This document shows positions 1 through 12,021 of a stretch of DNA of 64,000 nt, one piece after another. Source of the DNA: Anabas testudineus (Eukaryota; Chordata; Actinopteri; Anabantiformes; Anabantidae); NCBI RefSeq assembly GCF_900324465.2, contig NC_046625.1, positions 12,626,019 through 12,690,018 on the forward strand. Reading direction: 5' to 3'. Both the position numbers and the translations under genes were made by a program. Each line of letters begins with the position of its first letter. Position 1 is the stretch's first letter. The notes under the pieces were generated by a model. The model made no database searches, had not been told where the DNA came from, and was given only the letters and a program-made list of their open reading frames with translations.

Positions 1-349
1 AACCCGGCCTCCGCCAACAGCACTAAAACATTTTCCGTTGTGACACAACTAATCCCCATCATAGTGCCAGAGAGAGAAACTAGCCCAGTCTGCCTCTTAC
101 CATCACCCGTCCACCTCCAGGCAGTGGGCCAGGCCCTGCCAGTAAAGGATATGAACAGTCAGATCCTCTGAGGGTCTAAAAATAATTCATTTTAGGTGGT
201 CTGGGATCAGCAGAACCGCTCAGGCTCTCAACGCGGCTGCATTATGGTGGGGTTTGAGCTAATACTAGCTTTATCATGCATTAAGAAAACATGCATCAAG
301 GGACAAATCAATGTTCTGCATCTGACATGCAGGGTCCTCTAATTATTAC

Positions 350-3300
350 CTTGCTCAGGACGTAGATGGCATCTCCACGTTTGAAGGACAGCTCGTCTGG
401 GTGGTCTGCTACACAGTCCCATATGCCCTGGTAGTAGTTCTGGTAGTCTGTGCTCTTATCAACTGGTTGGAAAGGAGGCAATAAAGTGATAACAGATAAG
501 GTATTGTTTCCATCTTGTAATCGTTTTATGCCTGCGGGCATGACACAGCAGAGATTTTTAGTATGCAACAGAGTCAATAGGAGGCAGTGGAGAGCCTAAA
601 GCAGAAACTGATGGTACCATGTGCAGAGGCAAGGCATGCAAGGTCTCACACAAAATCTAAACAGGTTCTCATTGTCTAGTTTGTTCACAATGAAGAAGTG
701 ACTACACAATGTATCCTTAACAAGATAGTTTGCATGCTAAATATAATGTATTAGTTAGACACAGTTCTCTCACAGTGCAATGCACACTAGAAAATGAGAT
801 GACAGACATTAAATTATAGTAAGTGTGGTGAAAAAGGTTGCATGAGTTTTTGTATAGCGACTGCCATAACTGAATTAACATGTAGCATGAATTTAGGAAA
901 GTGTTTTGGTAAGACACTCTGGCTGGTCGGACATCTGTGTTTCACTTCTATACTAGGTCTTAGCAGGTTTTAAATTTGAACAGTAGTATTCTCTATTCAC
1001 ACTGACACAGGGACAAATTTAACTATGGTGTATAGAGTCAGTATGCATAGTAAAATGAAAGTGGACGAAGAGATGCTTAGACCTATTGAAACTAATTGGG
1101 GATTAGAAAACAACTATAGGAACAGTAAGTCAGAGTTTGATGTAAATTTTCTGAAAGTATGACAAATTAAGCAATCGTTTTTGGAAATGCATAGTTTAAT
1201 TAATATTTAATATGAAATGAGGTCATACTTTCTTGGCAGTAAGTGTTTCTACTTCTCGTCCTTTATAATAATTTTAATTTTGTCAGTGATAATGTTAATG
1301 TTATATAACATTTTACTTCGATGTTGGAAGTAAGCTTACATATACTCAGTGCAGTATTTTTGCACACACGGACTGTAACATTTCACTTATTGTAAAAGGA
1401 AGTGGGTTAAAGGTTATTTCCAGCATTGTGCTAATTTTCAGTTGCACATGTTCACGGAAACTTCCTCTGTAAAGTCACTTCTTCTTAACTGCGGCTCAGA
1501 AAGTTTTAGGTTGCTTAAAACTAAAAGAGTGGCTGTCTGTCGATCGCAGACTTGTCATATCCTTCATAGCTGCAGTGAAAGTTACTGTCTAATTAGTGAA
1601 CTAAACAAAATATTAATTTAGCCTAAATAAGCAGTCTTGAAACCTGGTGCAGATTTCAGTGGGGGTGTACCTGCAGCAGGAGGAGAGGGTTTGCGTGGTG
1701 GCTCCACCTTCGAAGGAGCCTTTGCTGGAGTAGGTTTGTCATCCTCTGTGGAAACAAGATGATGTTGAGGGGCGAGTGAGCTTTGAATAACGGTCATGAT
1801 TATCTAATTAGTGCACAGAGAAATATCCAATAGCAGAAAATAAACCATCTAAATAAAAATTCACAAGTTGTTCAATTCTGTCAAAGTGATAATATATTTG
1901 ATGAGACCTGGAAGCTCTTCATAAAGGTCATCGTCAATCGGTTCAGCCTCCATTGCATCGGTTATAGCTCCAACATCATCGTACATGTCCTGTTCATCCT
2001 CATCTTCTGGGATGATGCCAGACATATCTACAAACATGGAGACATATGCTTCATTTTTGCAATGCACAATAAATATTGATTTGTCCCCCAATCACACAGC
2101 ATCTGTTGGGAATATTTAGATACTTCAATATTTAATTTTGACCTCCCAAAGAAGCTAATATTGAGTTAATGACATTTACAAGGATTATAATATGTTCTTA
2201 TGACTGAAACCGTTCAAACCTTTCAAAACAAAGTCTATCTGTTTCACCCATTCCTCCGCCTCTTTCGCTGATGACGCACAAAACTGTGATGAAAGTGGAG
2301 AGAAATGAAAACCGCAGTCAGTGCAATATGCAGTTCTACATATATTAATTAACATAAACAAATAATACTGCATTTATGCATAGTAAAATGTTCCACATGG
2401 AGTGTTAGAAACAGTCACTTAGATTTTTTAAAATATGCATGTCAGACTGAGGCATTGCAAAGCAGCAGTGTCAATGGGTTTTTAAAATGAAGATTTAATG
2501 AAGTGCATGTAAACACCTGCCGTGCCACGTTTAAAAAATATGGTACTTTTCAAGTCCACCTTTGTTTTTGAATTTAAAATGTACATTTAGCCCAAAGATG
2601 ACTGGGAAATGGTCAAACCATCACTAACAGATCAGCGTACCTGATAGACTCGCTTGTCTGGAGCCGATATTTCAAAGCAACAGTCTTTCTTTGAGTCTCT
2701 CCGTAAAGTGCTGTTCATTTTGACATTGTAGCCATCGATGCTGAACTCGCCCTTCTGCTGCTTGTCTGTTTACAGAAGATTAAAACAGTATAATTTACGG
2801 TTCGACAACCGCCAACGGCTCCAACCTGGGAGACAATCCATCCATTTAACTTTTCTGAAACTGAGCGATTCAAATTTAACTAGAAAACTGGCATGAAATG
2901 AGGAAAGTACCCTTTTCACTTCCATAATAGTAGAAGGTGTGATGGCTTAGAGCACACCATCTCTTCTGCCACTCCGTGCCAAAAAAGCTGTGATCTGTAG
3001 GGAGAAACCCAAAAATTAACTCAGTTTTACAATTATTTTATAGTTTATGAGCTTGGTGCTTGTTTTAATCATTACAGTAATAGATTATTTGGTCGTTTGG
3101 TGTTTATCTTTTTAGCAGAGCACCAACCCTTCCTGCGTTTCTCAAGGTATCCCGCTTTGAAGACAGTCGTCAGGTCCTGAGCTGCCACAGGTGGCAGCTG
3201 CTGGAAACCTGGCAAAGAATTAAGGAAATCTGCTGAAGTAAAGTTAAGTATTCTCTCTGTACCTGTCATCATTTCAGCTACTGTTCTGTCAAAATGTTTT

Positions 3301-5024
3301 ACAGTGAAATTACATTTGTTTTAAACTTGTTTAACACTTCCCGACAGGTTTCTCTGTAACTTTATTTTCATTTATTTGACTGATTGATGTTAAAGTAGCA
3401 GAAGCCGAGGAGGTTCGACTGAGCAATGTTTTGCTTCTCACTGGAAGGAGATTTTCCTTCAGTGTGCAACTTCAATGCAAATGCTCAACTGCTGTGTCAA
3501 AGTTGCTTTGTGTGAAAGAGCAGCCATAAAACTGGCAGCTGTTTACAGCCCATAAACCCCAGACCCTAATGACCTTTCACAAGGATTTCCCTGATGCTCC
3601 AAAAAACAAAACAAAAAAATACACAAAAACTTAGATAGATGAAGCATGCAGGGTTAAAGCTACTGTAAATTGAGGGATGTTTTTTTTTTTACTAAAAGGT
3701 ACAAGCACAGCAGTAATCAGAGTCACCAGACTGTGGCTAAGAGCAATAAAGCATGCCCTACATGTCAAATGAGTGGAGTGACAGAGGTGGTGGGAGTAGC
3801 AGTTGTGCCCCCAAATTGTTTCCCCGAGTAGGTTGCCAAGTTACACTTGGAATGCCTCCTTCATTGTGCCACTCAAAGTCACTGTTTCAAAGAACAGATT
3901 CAAAGATTTGTGTATTTTTTTTAGATTCAATTTTCAGGACTTAAAGCCACAGATTAAGCAGGACGCAGCATTAGCAGCTCGCCTGTCAACTCTGGACGTG
4001 CGCTTGTGGCTTACCTTCACCAGCGTCTTCATCCTTGTCTGTGCGCTCTGACTGCAGAGACCCTCCCTCGTTGTTGCTGTCAACTTCCTCCTCATCGTCC
4101 GAGTCATCTCCACCTACTAAAGTAAACAAAGGGTGTAGCACATCTGTTTTAGATAACTGCAAGGTGGAAGCTGTTTCAGTTCAAATATTAATGGATAAAA
4201 GCAAAGATCAGAGTTTGAAAAACACGTTATTTTGTTTTTTCTGGTCATCATCATGTGACAGTTTCATGTTAGGGCCTTGAACATGGGTCCAGACCCTCAA
4301 GTTGGGAACCACTGATGCAACTGATCTAAACATAGGGTTCAGAATTATTAAACCAAAAAGTAAAACTCACCTTTGTCCTTGAAATCATGTGGGAAACTGT
4401 TAGAGAGAGAGTAAAAGGATGTTAACACCTTTAAAAGTTTGCATCACCAGGAAATGTAGGATGTATAATGCAAATAGACATACCCCAATTTGACCTCTTT
4501 GATGCGTTTGATGAAAGCTTCTCTCTTCTCTTTTGCCTTCTTGCTTAAATTTTCTCCTTTTAACCCATCATTCAGGAAATTTTCTAGGTCTAAACAAAAT
4601 AAAAACAACCTGTTAAACCACCCATACAATCTGATATGGCTTATTTACGATAGTGCCCTATTTACCAGTAAAAACAGTCTAGTCTTGCTGCGGATGCTCT
4701 GTTTGCGCTTAAAATGCGCAACAACATACGCAAAACAGCAGTTTGCAGCTTTTACGCGGTTTCGTGCTTATAAACACGCGTGTGCTGCGTTTCTGAATGA
4801 AATAGTAACTCAGCAGCGGGATGCGAATGAGTGCATTTGACAGAAACTCAGTCATCCATATTGCGCCTTCGCTTCCTCTTTCACACAACGGTCTCTTGAA
4901 AACTGGACTCAGCAAAACAAAAGGAGAATACGAAATGCAGACACCGTGTGCACAAAGAAACAACACATTTCAGATATTTTTTACCTGAGATAAGAGTCGT
5001 CAACTCTTCGGGAACTGCGCGCAT
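350..5024 (-). CDS. skap2: Src kinase-associated phosphoprotein 2 (skap2), 3' end beyond the window
   Basis: This is a cytosolic adaptor that couples Src-family kinases and integrin signalling to actin. Eleven coding exons are read on the minus strand: 4985-5024, 4484-4589, 4371-4396, 4015-4116, 3128-3232, 2911-2994, 2641-2765, 2220-2283, 1908-2027, 1671-1745 and 350-462. Their phases close to exactly 320 codons. The N-terminal dimerisation helix is recognisable ([15 protein letters not shown]), followed by an acidic linker. A PH domain runs from about residue 115 ([26 protein letters not shown]). Two acidic tyrosine motifs follow (MYDDV, LYEEL), and then the first two thirds of a C-terminal SH3 domain ([15 protein letters not shown]). 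The last 30 or so codons, including the rest of the SH3, lie below position 1. The start is the only ATG preceding a good donor. The 5' edge of the fifth exon is ambiguous by 3 bases (CAGCAG acceptor), and its donor, GTTGGT, is weak. skap2 is the standard neighbour on the 3' side of HOXA clusters; with hoxa2b next to it this is the Ab-side copy. Confidence 0.95.
3420..3610. other. Candidate conserved non-coding block in a skap2 intron
   Basis: This part of the intron between the fourth and fifth coding exons has balanced composition and mixed sequence, unlike the AT-rich intron around it. It contains a string of non-repetitive motifs (CCCATAAACCCCAGACCC, AATGACCTTTCACAAGG). It has no open frame of note. 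Enhancers of 3' HOXA genes are known to lie in skap2 introns in vertebrates. Assigning this block to that class is inference only. Confidence 0.2.
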
Positions 5025-6089
5025 TGTAATCAGACTTTGTTGCTGGCAGCGATGGACGGTCCGGCAGGAGAAACTTCACATGATACGGAAGCAAGAGTGG
5101 GCTCAAACATGCGGAAGTTATTCTGCAAATCATTTATCACTGACCACATTTCCGCTGCAGGACAAACAGTCAACAAAGCATGTTGTTCAGCATACCTCTA
5201 TTGGTCGTGTGTATTGCTGCTGATGAATTGGAGTTAATGCAGTAACTATTCTTTTGCAGACTGATGAAGCCACGATCATGGATCATGAGGATAAAATAAG
5301 GTTTCTCTGGCACTTAATTCTGCTCCCTGACTTCTTCTTCTTCTTCTAACATAGACATGAAACAGTTGTGGAGCTTTCTGCTACAGGTCTTTCAGTGTTT
5401 TGTGCAACAATTGTTACTTCTGCTTCACGTTTTGTGACATTTTACATATTTGCATCTCAGTTGTCAGCCTATTTAAAATCACTTTCTATTGTATGACCAA
5501 TGAGCTAAACGGTTGTCCAATGCATGTGTATTTGTTAAAGAGAAAAAGCTTCACTTCATACCAACCTGTGCCTCCTGGTGTATTCAAGCCGAGCAGCTTG
5601 TTTTCACGTTGTTTAAAAAGGTGTCAGTCATTCATTAGTCATCTTTTGACAGGCGGTATCACCCAATACAGCTTAAAAGACAGAGTTTTTGGATGGTATA
5701 GCCTTTTGTTGTGGAGAAATGAGACAGAAATGTCATCGCAGCTCTGGAGGGGCTGTTTGAAGAGCTTCTGCCTGCACTGTAGCTGCAGGTGGTGGACAAT
5801 GTTTGTCAGTGCTGCCAGACACATGGATTTGCACCCAGAGTCACACCAGACTGTGTGAAGTTACTGTCATGTGATATACTTCTTCAACCTCAGAGCTCCT
5901 TCTCCTTTTATATATATAAATAGAGAGAGAAAATGTTGTAATCACTTCCGGTTCAGACTTATTTAAGCAGCCAGTAAATTCTTCGTGAACTATAAACCCT
6001 CTGTGGTCATTCAAAACCTCACCCCCTCCTGACCTGCCGGCAGTTCCTCCCAGTTTGGAGAGCAGAGGAGAGCAAGCTTGACCTTTGAC

Positions 6090-6155
<66 letters not shown>

Positions 6156-7540
6156 GCCTCGTCTACTTTCCAGTCTACATTAGTTTCTTCCGCTTGAGTC
6201 ACACTCTTTGTGGCTTTGTAATCCACCTAACTGTATGTTTCCTCAACTGTATTGCACAAACTCTCATGCAGTATATTTATATATTTATATATATAATTCA
6301 TACATAATGCAGTTGAAATGTTGTATGTGCATTCGTGTAATTTTATTATGTTCTAATATGGATGGAAATCCTTGAATAACAAACCAGAGGAGGTGTATTT
6401 GTGGTTTAGCCTGTAGATACTGGACATGCTGACACTGTGTGGTCTACGTATTTACATTATTTATTTTATAGATCTCTGGCATCTGCACCAAAACTAATAC
6501 TATCCTGTGGCCCCTGGGTTTTGTAGAATTATCTCACTCAACCCTTGTTTCAAAATTGTGCAATTAGCTATCACTTAAAACCATATCTCAGTGGGGAGAG
6601 GCAGTTCACTTCACCTTTTTATTATTGCTAAGAGGCTCTGAGCCCAACTGCACAGTCCTGAGTGCAGAAATGCAGAGCCTATAAATAAATCCTATCGCCT
6701 GCGGACTCTGGACAGAATAATTCATCAGTGTGATTGGTAATCGTGGGATTCTTGGAATAATGCATGGCTTTAGCTTTTCATCAGATAGTTTCCACTAAAT
6801 GACATTACTATAAAAAAAAAGGCAACGTCTCCACAATTGGTCGATCTGTAGCAGTAAATATGACGAGGACAAATCCGCCAGGTTCAGATTCACATTAACA
6901 TAACAATTTTACTGCAAAGCAACGGAATGAATGCATGTTGCTGTTTGATTTATAGTCCAACCCGAAACCCAGGTATATTATTTTACACTTATAAATAAAA
7001 ACGTGTCTGTCTTAAATTTATTCTAAAGAAGTTTAAGTCAGTCAAGAGGCGATTTTTTATTCAAAGATATTGTATTACATTGCGGATCGGGCTATAAACA
7101 AGCACCCTCAGTACTGTGAGGTTTATAGGCAATAAAATTTAATTAGAGAGCCAAGAAAAGTCGTAGCGTTTGGCCTCCGACTTCTAGCAGGCAATTCTCA
7201 CTGCAGATTTTCTTTTTCTGGGCTTTAACATCCAGAGGCTTTGAATCTCCCTGATAAAACACTGGGGACTGTACCAGACACCGTCACGCTGGAGGAAATA
7301 TTCCTGACCGAGACTATTTAAAATAAAAAATACAAAAACAAAAAACGTGTGAAAATATATATATATATATATAAATGTGATGTATTTGTATTTTACACTG
7401 CAAAGTTCAGTGCAACCGTGATTTGGAGAGTTTGAAATGATAGTGTCTGTCTGACAGGGAGGAATTTCTCTATTTAAAATCAATCATCTCACCAAACGTG
7501 GACAAAAAAACAGGACAAGAGCGCATCTGATTCCAATCAG
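5025..7540. other. skap2-hoxa2b intergenic region
   Basis: No gene is supported here. The stretch holds the skap2 5' flank, a (CTT)n run near 5335, a short TA/GA tract near 5912, the TG microsatellite listed separately, and a less AT-rich, non-repetitive block at about 6640-6790 that could be a conserved element. The only longish reading frame (5400-5858) is rich in Cys and Ser, has no recognisable domain, and is not believed to be coding. Toward 7550 it runs into the hoxa2b 3' end. Confidence 0.6.
6092..6152. repeat. (TG)n microsatellite
   Basis: An uninterrupted TG dinucleotide run of about 61 bases lies between skap2 and hoxa2b. Open frames across it are repeat artefacts. Confidence 0.97.
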
Positions 7541-7548
7541 TGTAATGT

Positions 7549-7554
7549 TTTATT
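7549..7554 (-). terminator. hoxa2b polyadenylation signal
   Basis: AATAAA on the minus strand, 215 bases past the hoxa2b stop. The 3'UTR would be about 230 nt if this signal is used. Confidence 0.5.
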
Positions 7555-7768
7555 TCAGTGAAAAATATTCTGCTTCTCTATATAAAAATAAACGTGTGAT
7601 GTCCTCTGACAGTCAAGGAATCAACAGTCCGCGGTGGCAGCAAAGTAGCATCTGTGTTGATTTTGCTGTAACTTACCTTCATTCTGTTAACGAGTCCCCC
7701 TCATGCTAAAACTGATTACACTCAGTGTCTGAATTCAAAATAAATATAAATATGTATATAAATATATT

Positions 7769-9299
7769 TCAGTAACTCAAGTTTTGCAGGTCGATTGTTG
7801 TGAGTGTTTCTGAGAAGAGCTCAAACGTCTCGGATGATAAAGGCAGCGGACTTTGTGTTGAATCTGACCAGCTTGGTGAAAAAGAGGAGGATGAGAAAAC
7901 TTGGAAATCCTGCAAAGAGACGTCCAGGCCCGGGGAATGATCATTGTCTGGGCCTATTGTTGACACGCAGATGGGAACAGTGGGTGCCTGGTTTGGAAAA
8001 TGTTTCAGATTTTTCTCATTGCTGTTCAAATGTGTAACGGACGGGCTTTGGTTCCCCCCATTGTGTCCGTTCTGACACTGTTGTGAAGTCAAGGTATTCT
8101 GCTGGAAATACCTCTCCCTCTCCAGGAGGGTCCCGGCTGCGCTGGGGTCCGTCGCTTGCTCCAACTCGTCCTCCGGCCCGTCGTCGTCCAGGCACGCGTA
8201 TTTCCCCTCACTGTCCCGGTTCTCCTTGCAGTGAGTCTGTCTCTTGTGCTTCATCCTCCTGTTCTGAAACCACACTTTCACCTGCTTCTCTGTTAAATCC
8301 AGCAGCGCGGCTATTTCCACTCGCCTCGGTCTGCAGAGGTATTTGTTAAAATGAAACTCCTTCTCCAGCTCCAGAAGTTGGGTGTTGGTGTACGCTGTCC
8401 GCAACCTCCTGGATGCCCCTCCACCGCCAACACCACCCTCTGGTACCTCTGGCGAACCTAAGAATAAACCACACATTACTTTTTAATTGCAGAAAAGCAA
8501 AGCTGGCGATCACAAAATGAAACAGCAACACGGTTGTGTGTAGAGGAAAACAAGATCTGCGGGGTGAAACTTGTGGCAAGCAAGCACCAGGACCAGGAAG
8601 ATTTATGGACCGCAGGCGGAATATGATGGGTCTGTGTGGACAGGACAGGACGGAGGGTGAAGATTAATGAACATGCCAGCTGCTGGCCCGTGTAAGAATA
8701 ATCTATCACTCTCCATTAATGTCAGACGTGAACACTCTTACATTGCACCACAAGTCAGCTCGTTATTTGATGAGATTAAAGCATGTTTAAATCAAAACAC
8801 TGGTGTAAATGTACGCCCACGTTGCATGAGGCCCGCGATGCAGCTCCTTGCAGAGGGGACTCCTCAGACAATGAGAAGCCTTTAACATGGAGGTTATTAA
8901 TCATCATGTCTTGCCTTGGGGGGAGAAGTAGAGTGGTGAGGAGTCAGCCGGTGTCGCAGAAGCAGAAGAGGCAGCAGATGCAGCAGCGGTGTGGCTCTTC
9001 TTGATGCTTTTCTTCTCCTTCATCCACGGGTACTCCGGGGGCAGAGATGCAGCACGCAGCGGGCTGCAGCCTTTCAGAGTCTGCTTTGAGCGGCCGGGGT
9101 GGCGTGGGTGGACGCCCGGGCTCAGGCCGGGAACGCTCTGTTCAAAAGGAGGAGGAATCAGTGTCGTCTGTGAAAGCGCCGAGCTCTTGATTGATGAACT
9201 TTGAAACGCATCACCAGGGTTAGAGAGAGATGTCAGGCACTCGGCGAGCGACGGCTGGCTGTTGATAAAACCACTTTCTCGCCCAAATTCGTAATTCAT
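7769..9299 (-). CDS. hoxa2b: Homeobox protein Hox-A2b
   Basis: This transcription factor patterns hindbrain rhombomeres and the second pharyngeal arch. It has two exons, 8915-9299 and 7769-8457, giving 357 codons. The N-terminus [20 protein letters not shown] and the C-terminus [12 protein letters not shown] are diagnostic of Hox paralogue group 2. The PBX-binding hexapeptide YPWMKEKK is at residues 90-97. The homeodomain, at about 144-203, contains [15 protein letters not shown] with the normal recognition helix. The protein is slightly shorter than tetrapod HOXA2, which is typical of fish. The intron has an unusual donor: the exon ends CAAG and is followed by GCAAGA, a GC donor. It is the only join that keeps frame, and it pairs with a normal TTCTTAG acceptor. 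The gene is the most 3' Hox gene of the cluster and lies directly upstream of skap2 on the same strand. The next Hox gene, hoxa9b, is 6 kb away. Confidence 0.97.
8885..8910 (-). promoter_or_regulatory. Candidate Hox/Pbx bipartite site in the hoxa2b intron
   Basis: The minus strand reads TGATGATTAATAACC just inside the intron. TGATTAAT fits the Pbx-Hox bipartite consensus TGATNNAT. Mouse Hoxa2 is known to have Hox/Pbx/Prep-dependent rhombomere 4 elements in and near its intron. Homology of this site to those elements is inferred. Confidence 0.35.
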
Positions 9300-9731
9300 C
9301 TCCTCCCGCTGATCTTGAAAAACTGGCTGATTTTAAGGTAACTCAAAATAAAAATCACCGAGCAGTTTATTTTCATAAACTACTAAACTGGGTATAGCCC
9401 TCATGGAGACCTCTGTGCCATAAACTATTGCTTTCTGGAGGACATGGTTGGAATTAGACCGTGCTGCTTGTCACATGATTTCATCTGCCCAATGACAATT
9501 TGGGTTTTTTATCAAAAGAAGCCACTGTCCCCTGTGATTGATCGTCGAGAAAGTCGGAGGGGTACCGCCTCATTCCGGGGGTAGTTGTTGCTTTATTTAC
9601 ACATTTTTGGGTCGGTTTGGCCGTCGCCTGCCCCCCTCCCCACTCCACTCCCCATTTACCCCCAAAAGCCGTGCCCACTTTTGCGCGCCCACGAAAGCTA
9701 CAGTGCGGTTACGCATGCGTGACGTGTGGTG

Positions 9732-9738
9732 CACGTGA
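9732..9738. promoter_or_regulatory. E-box CACGTGA upstream of hoxa2b
   Basis: CACGTGA lies 433 bases upstream of the hoxa2b ATG. It has the same core and orientation as E-boxes found near hoxa9b, hoxa11b and hoxa13b. The bHLH-type core is read directly; function is not known. Confidence 0.35.
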
Positions 9739-9811
9739 GTGTGCGTTTATTGACAGCGTGCCACGCAATAAACAATTCCAACAGTCGGATTTGCGTCTCA
9801 TGACGCATCGA

Positions 9812-9820
9812 CGCCCACAC
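9812..9820 (-). promoter_or_regulatory. Krox20/Egr-type motif upstream of hoxa2b
   Basis: The minus strand reads GTGTGGGCG, a full match to the Krox20 (Egr2) consensus GNGTGGGYG, 513 bases upstream of the hoxa2b start. Krox20 activates Hoxa2 in rhombomeres 3 and 5 in mammals. A single 9-mer can occur by chance. Confidence 0.3.
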
Positions 9821-9926
9821 TCGTTATCGATGTCCGGACTCTTGCGAGATCGTCTTCTAGGTTGGGCTGGAAAGCAAAGCAGCAACAGACACGTCCAAAC
9901 AACACGTCTACCCCTCCCCCAGCACG

Positions 9927-9928
<2 letters not shown>

Positions 9929-9976
<48 letters not shown>
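9929..9976. repeat. (CA)n microsatellite
   Basis: A CA dinucleotide run of about 48 bases in the hoxa2b upstream region. Confidence 0.97.
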
Positions 9977-9978
<2 letters not shown>

Positions 9979-10399
9979 AGAGAGGGATGGAGGCTGCTTT
10001 TTTAATGGATTTCAGTGATGTATGTTATGTCCATCACATATTGGCTCAATTTAATCACCTGGGTCATCGAATATGTTAAAACAGGCGACTTTATCATCAC
10101 AGTATGCATCAGTTTCAATAGGAAATATAGTGAACATGTTCATTTCTGTCCATGTAAGAAACCAGTTAGGCTATTTAACCCAGATTTGTCATAACTTTAC
10201 AGTGTATAGCTCCCTGGTCCACATCCCATTTCATTTATTTCGTGTTGACCTAAGCCAGCATCCATACACCTCAGCATTACTGGTTACAACACAGCGGAGA
10301 GAAGACATGCTTTTGCCACAGCGGTGTGAAGCAGAGGAAAGGTGGGATCTGATGGCTGTTTATTGCTCAGGCTCTAAACAAAGAGCCCTGGAAGCATAC

Positions 10400-10780
10400 G
10401 TGTGATCAATCTTTCTCTCCAAAAGGTCTGACAGCTCCCTGCCCTGAGAAATGCATTTAAACCATCTAACACCCCCTTAGATCATATATGGCCAAGAGGA
10501 GAACAACCAGTCTGCAGGAGAAGTTTCCCCTTTAGAAATGTAGGGATTTATTTAGCAGCGCGGATGAGACGCGCCACCATTACGCACAGATTTTTGCTCG
10601 CTCTATAATAAATTAGAAACCCAGCGAAAGGCGACTTTTTGTCGCATTTCGTTTCCACAGAGGACTAATACTGGTAAAGAACAACACAGACGAGAGTGAC
10701 GGACCTGGTTAGTGACAGAGAAACGAACGGAGCCGCCTAGGATCAATTGTTTGCTGAGGTGAGTGGGTGTTGGCATTCAG
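10400..10780. promoter_or_regulatory. Candidate rhombomere 3/5 enhancer of hoxa2b
   Basis: This non-repetitive block lies 1.1-1.5 kb upstream of hoxa2b. It contains a Prep/Meis-type TGACAG (10429-10434), a one-mismatch Krox20 motif (CACCCCCTT, 10470-10478) and a full Krox20 match GAGTGGGTG (10761-10769). The mammalian Hoxa2 r3/r5 enhancer lies at a similar upstream distance and depends on Krox20 sites. The motifs are seen; the enhancer role is inferred. Confidence 0.35.
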
Positions 10781-11939
10781 CAAAGTCCCATTCAGCCTCA
10801 TACCTTTCTCTGTCAGAGACCCCGTGGACACAATCTCTTCTCTGGTAGATTCGGAGTCGAAAATAATTCAGCTTTACCACATAACCTTGAAATAAACGGG
10901 TTATCTGCATACAAGAGTACAGTTTTTTAAATGTATTATTTTTAATTTAATATATAAATAAAAGAAAGAAACATCAATCTAAGCAGCAGTAATGGGATAT
11001 AATGCAAGAGAAAAGGTGCAGAATACAGAAACATTTAACTGTTGTATTTATATTTAACCAAAGTTCGTTTGTTTGTTGTACATTGTGTAGATTTTATGGA
11101 TATGTTTTTAAATATAATTTTAACTAGCCACTTTATTTTGAATATAAAGGATGGTGAATATATAGTATGAACAGTATTAATCTCCCAGAACGCACAAATC
11201 AAACCCGACACAGGTGGTAATAGAAATAGAAATAGAAATAAAGCAGTGACACAAACAGAACAAAGAGCGTCTGAAGAAAAACACCAAGATCTAAAAAACG
11301 GATTTCAAGACACTAAACACCTCATGAGACTTGAACAAATCCCTCGTCTTCCACATCCACACAACATGTTGGCTCATGTGTTCTATTTGTTCAGAGATTT
11401 ACAGACACGCATCAACATTTTTGCTGCTCGTTGTTGAACAGATGCAGACGGACGACGGTGTCTGGAGGAGCTGCGAACAGGAGCGGTGCGTTTCCCGTCT
11501 GTTGTGACACAACGAGAGACATCTGGGAGGCAAGCAGGCCAAATCCACGACCACTGACGAGCTGATCATAGAAAAAAACAAATAAATAAAAAATATATAT
11601 ATATATATATATGTGAGAGTGGGTTTAACTAGACAATAATAAATTATTGAACAATCGACAAATGTGCATGTGGTTTTTTTCAGCGTCTGAAAGATGGTTA
11701 TTTCTACTAATACGAAATGTATTAACAGCAACATAACATCGCTTTCACAGCATTGATCCTATTATTATTTTAGTATTTACTATTTATATATATATATTAG
11801 TAAAATGATTTATAGTGTTTGTGAAAAAAATGTACTACATCATATGTCGGATTCTGTAAGTGGGGGAAAACCTGAAAAAAAAAAAAAACATTACAGGGGT
11901 AAATTCAAGCCGAGTATGGTCCATCTGGGAAACACATTG

Positions 11940-11954
11940 AGTGTGTGTGTGTGT

Positions 11955-12021
<67 letters not shown>
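11940..12021. repeat. Compound (TG)n(GA)n(TG)n microsatellite
   Basis: A TG run, then about 34 bases of GA repeat, then a second TG run. All are read directly. Confidence 0.97.

Noticed and set aside
1-349. Final skap2 exon inside the window
   Set aside because: No sequence encoding the expected SH3 end (RYGWWVGE-like) was found in 1-349 on the minus strand; it must lie off-window.
5400-5858. 152-codon plus-strand frame upstream of skap2
   Set aside because: No recognisable domain, Cys/Ser/Phe-rich composition, no splice or promoter context; probably chance.
7184-7483. 99-codon minus-strand frame past the hoxa2b 3' end
   Set aside because: Crosses a TA run; no domain; lies beyond the likely poly(A) signal.
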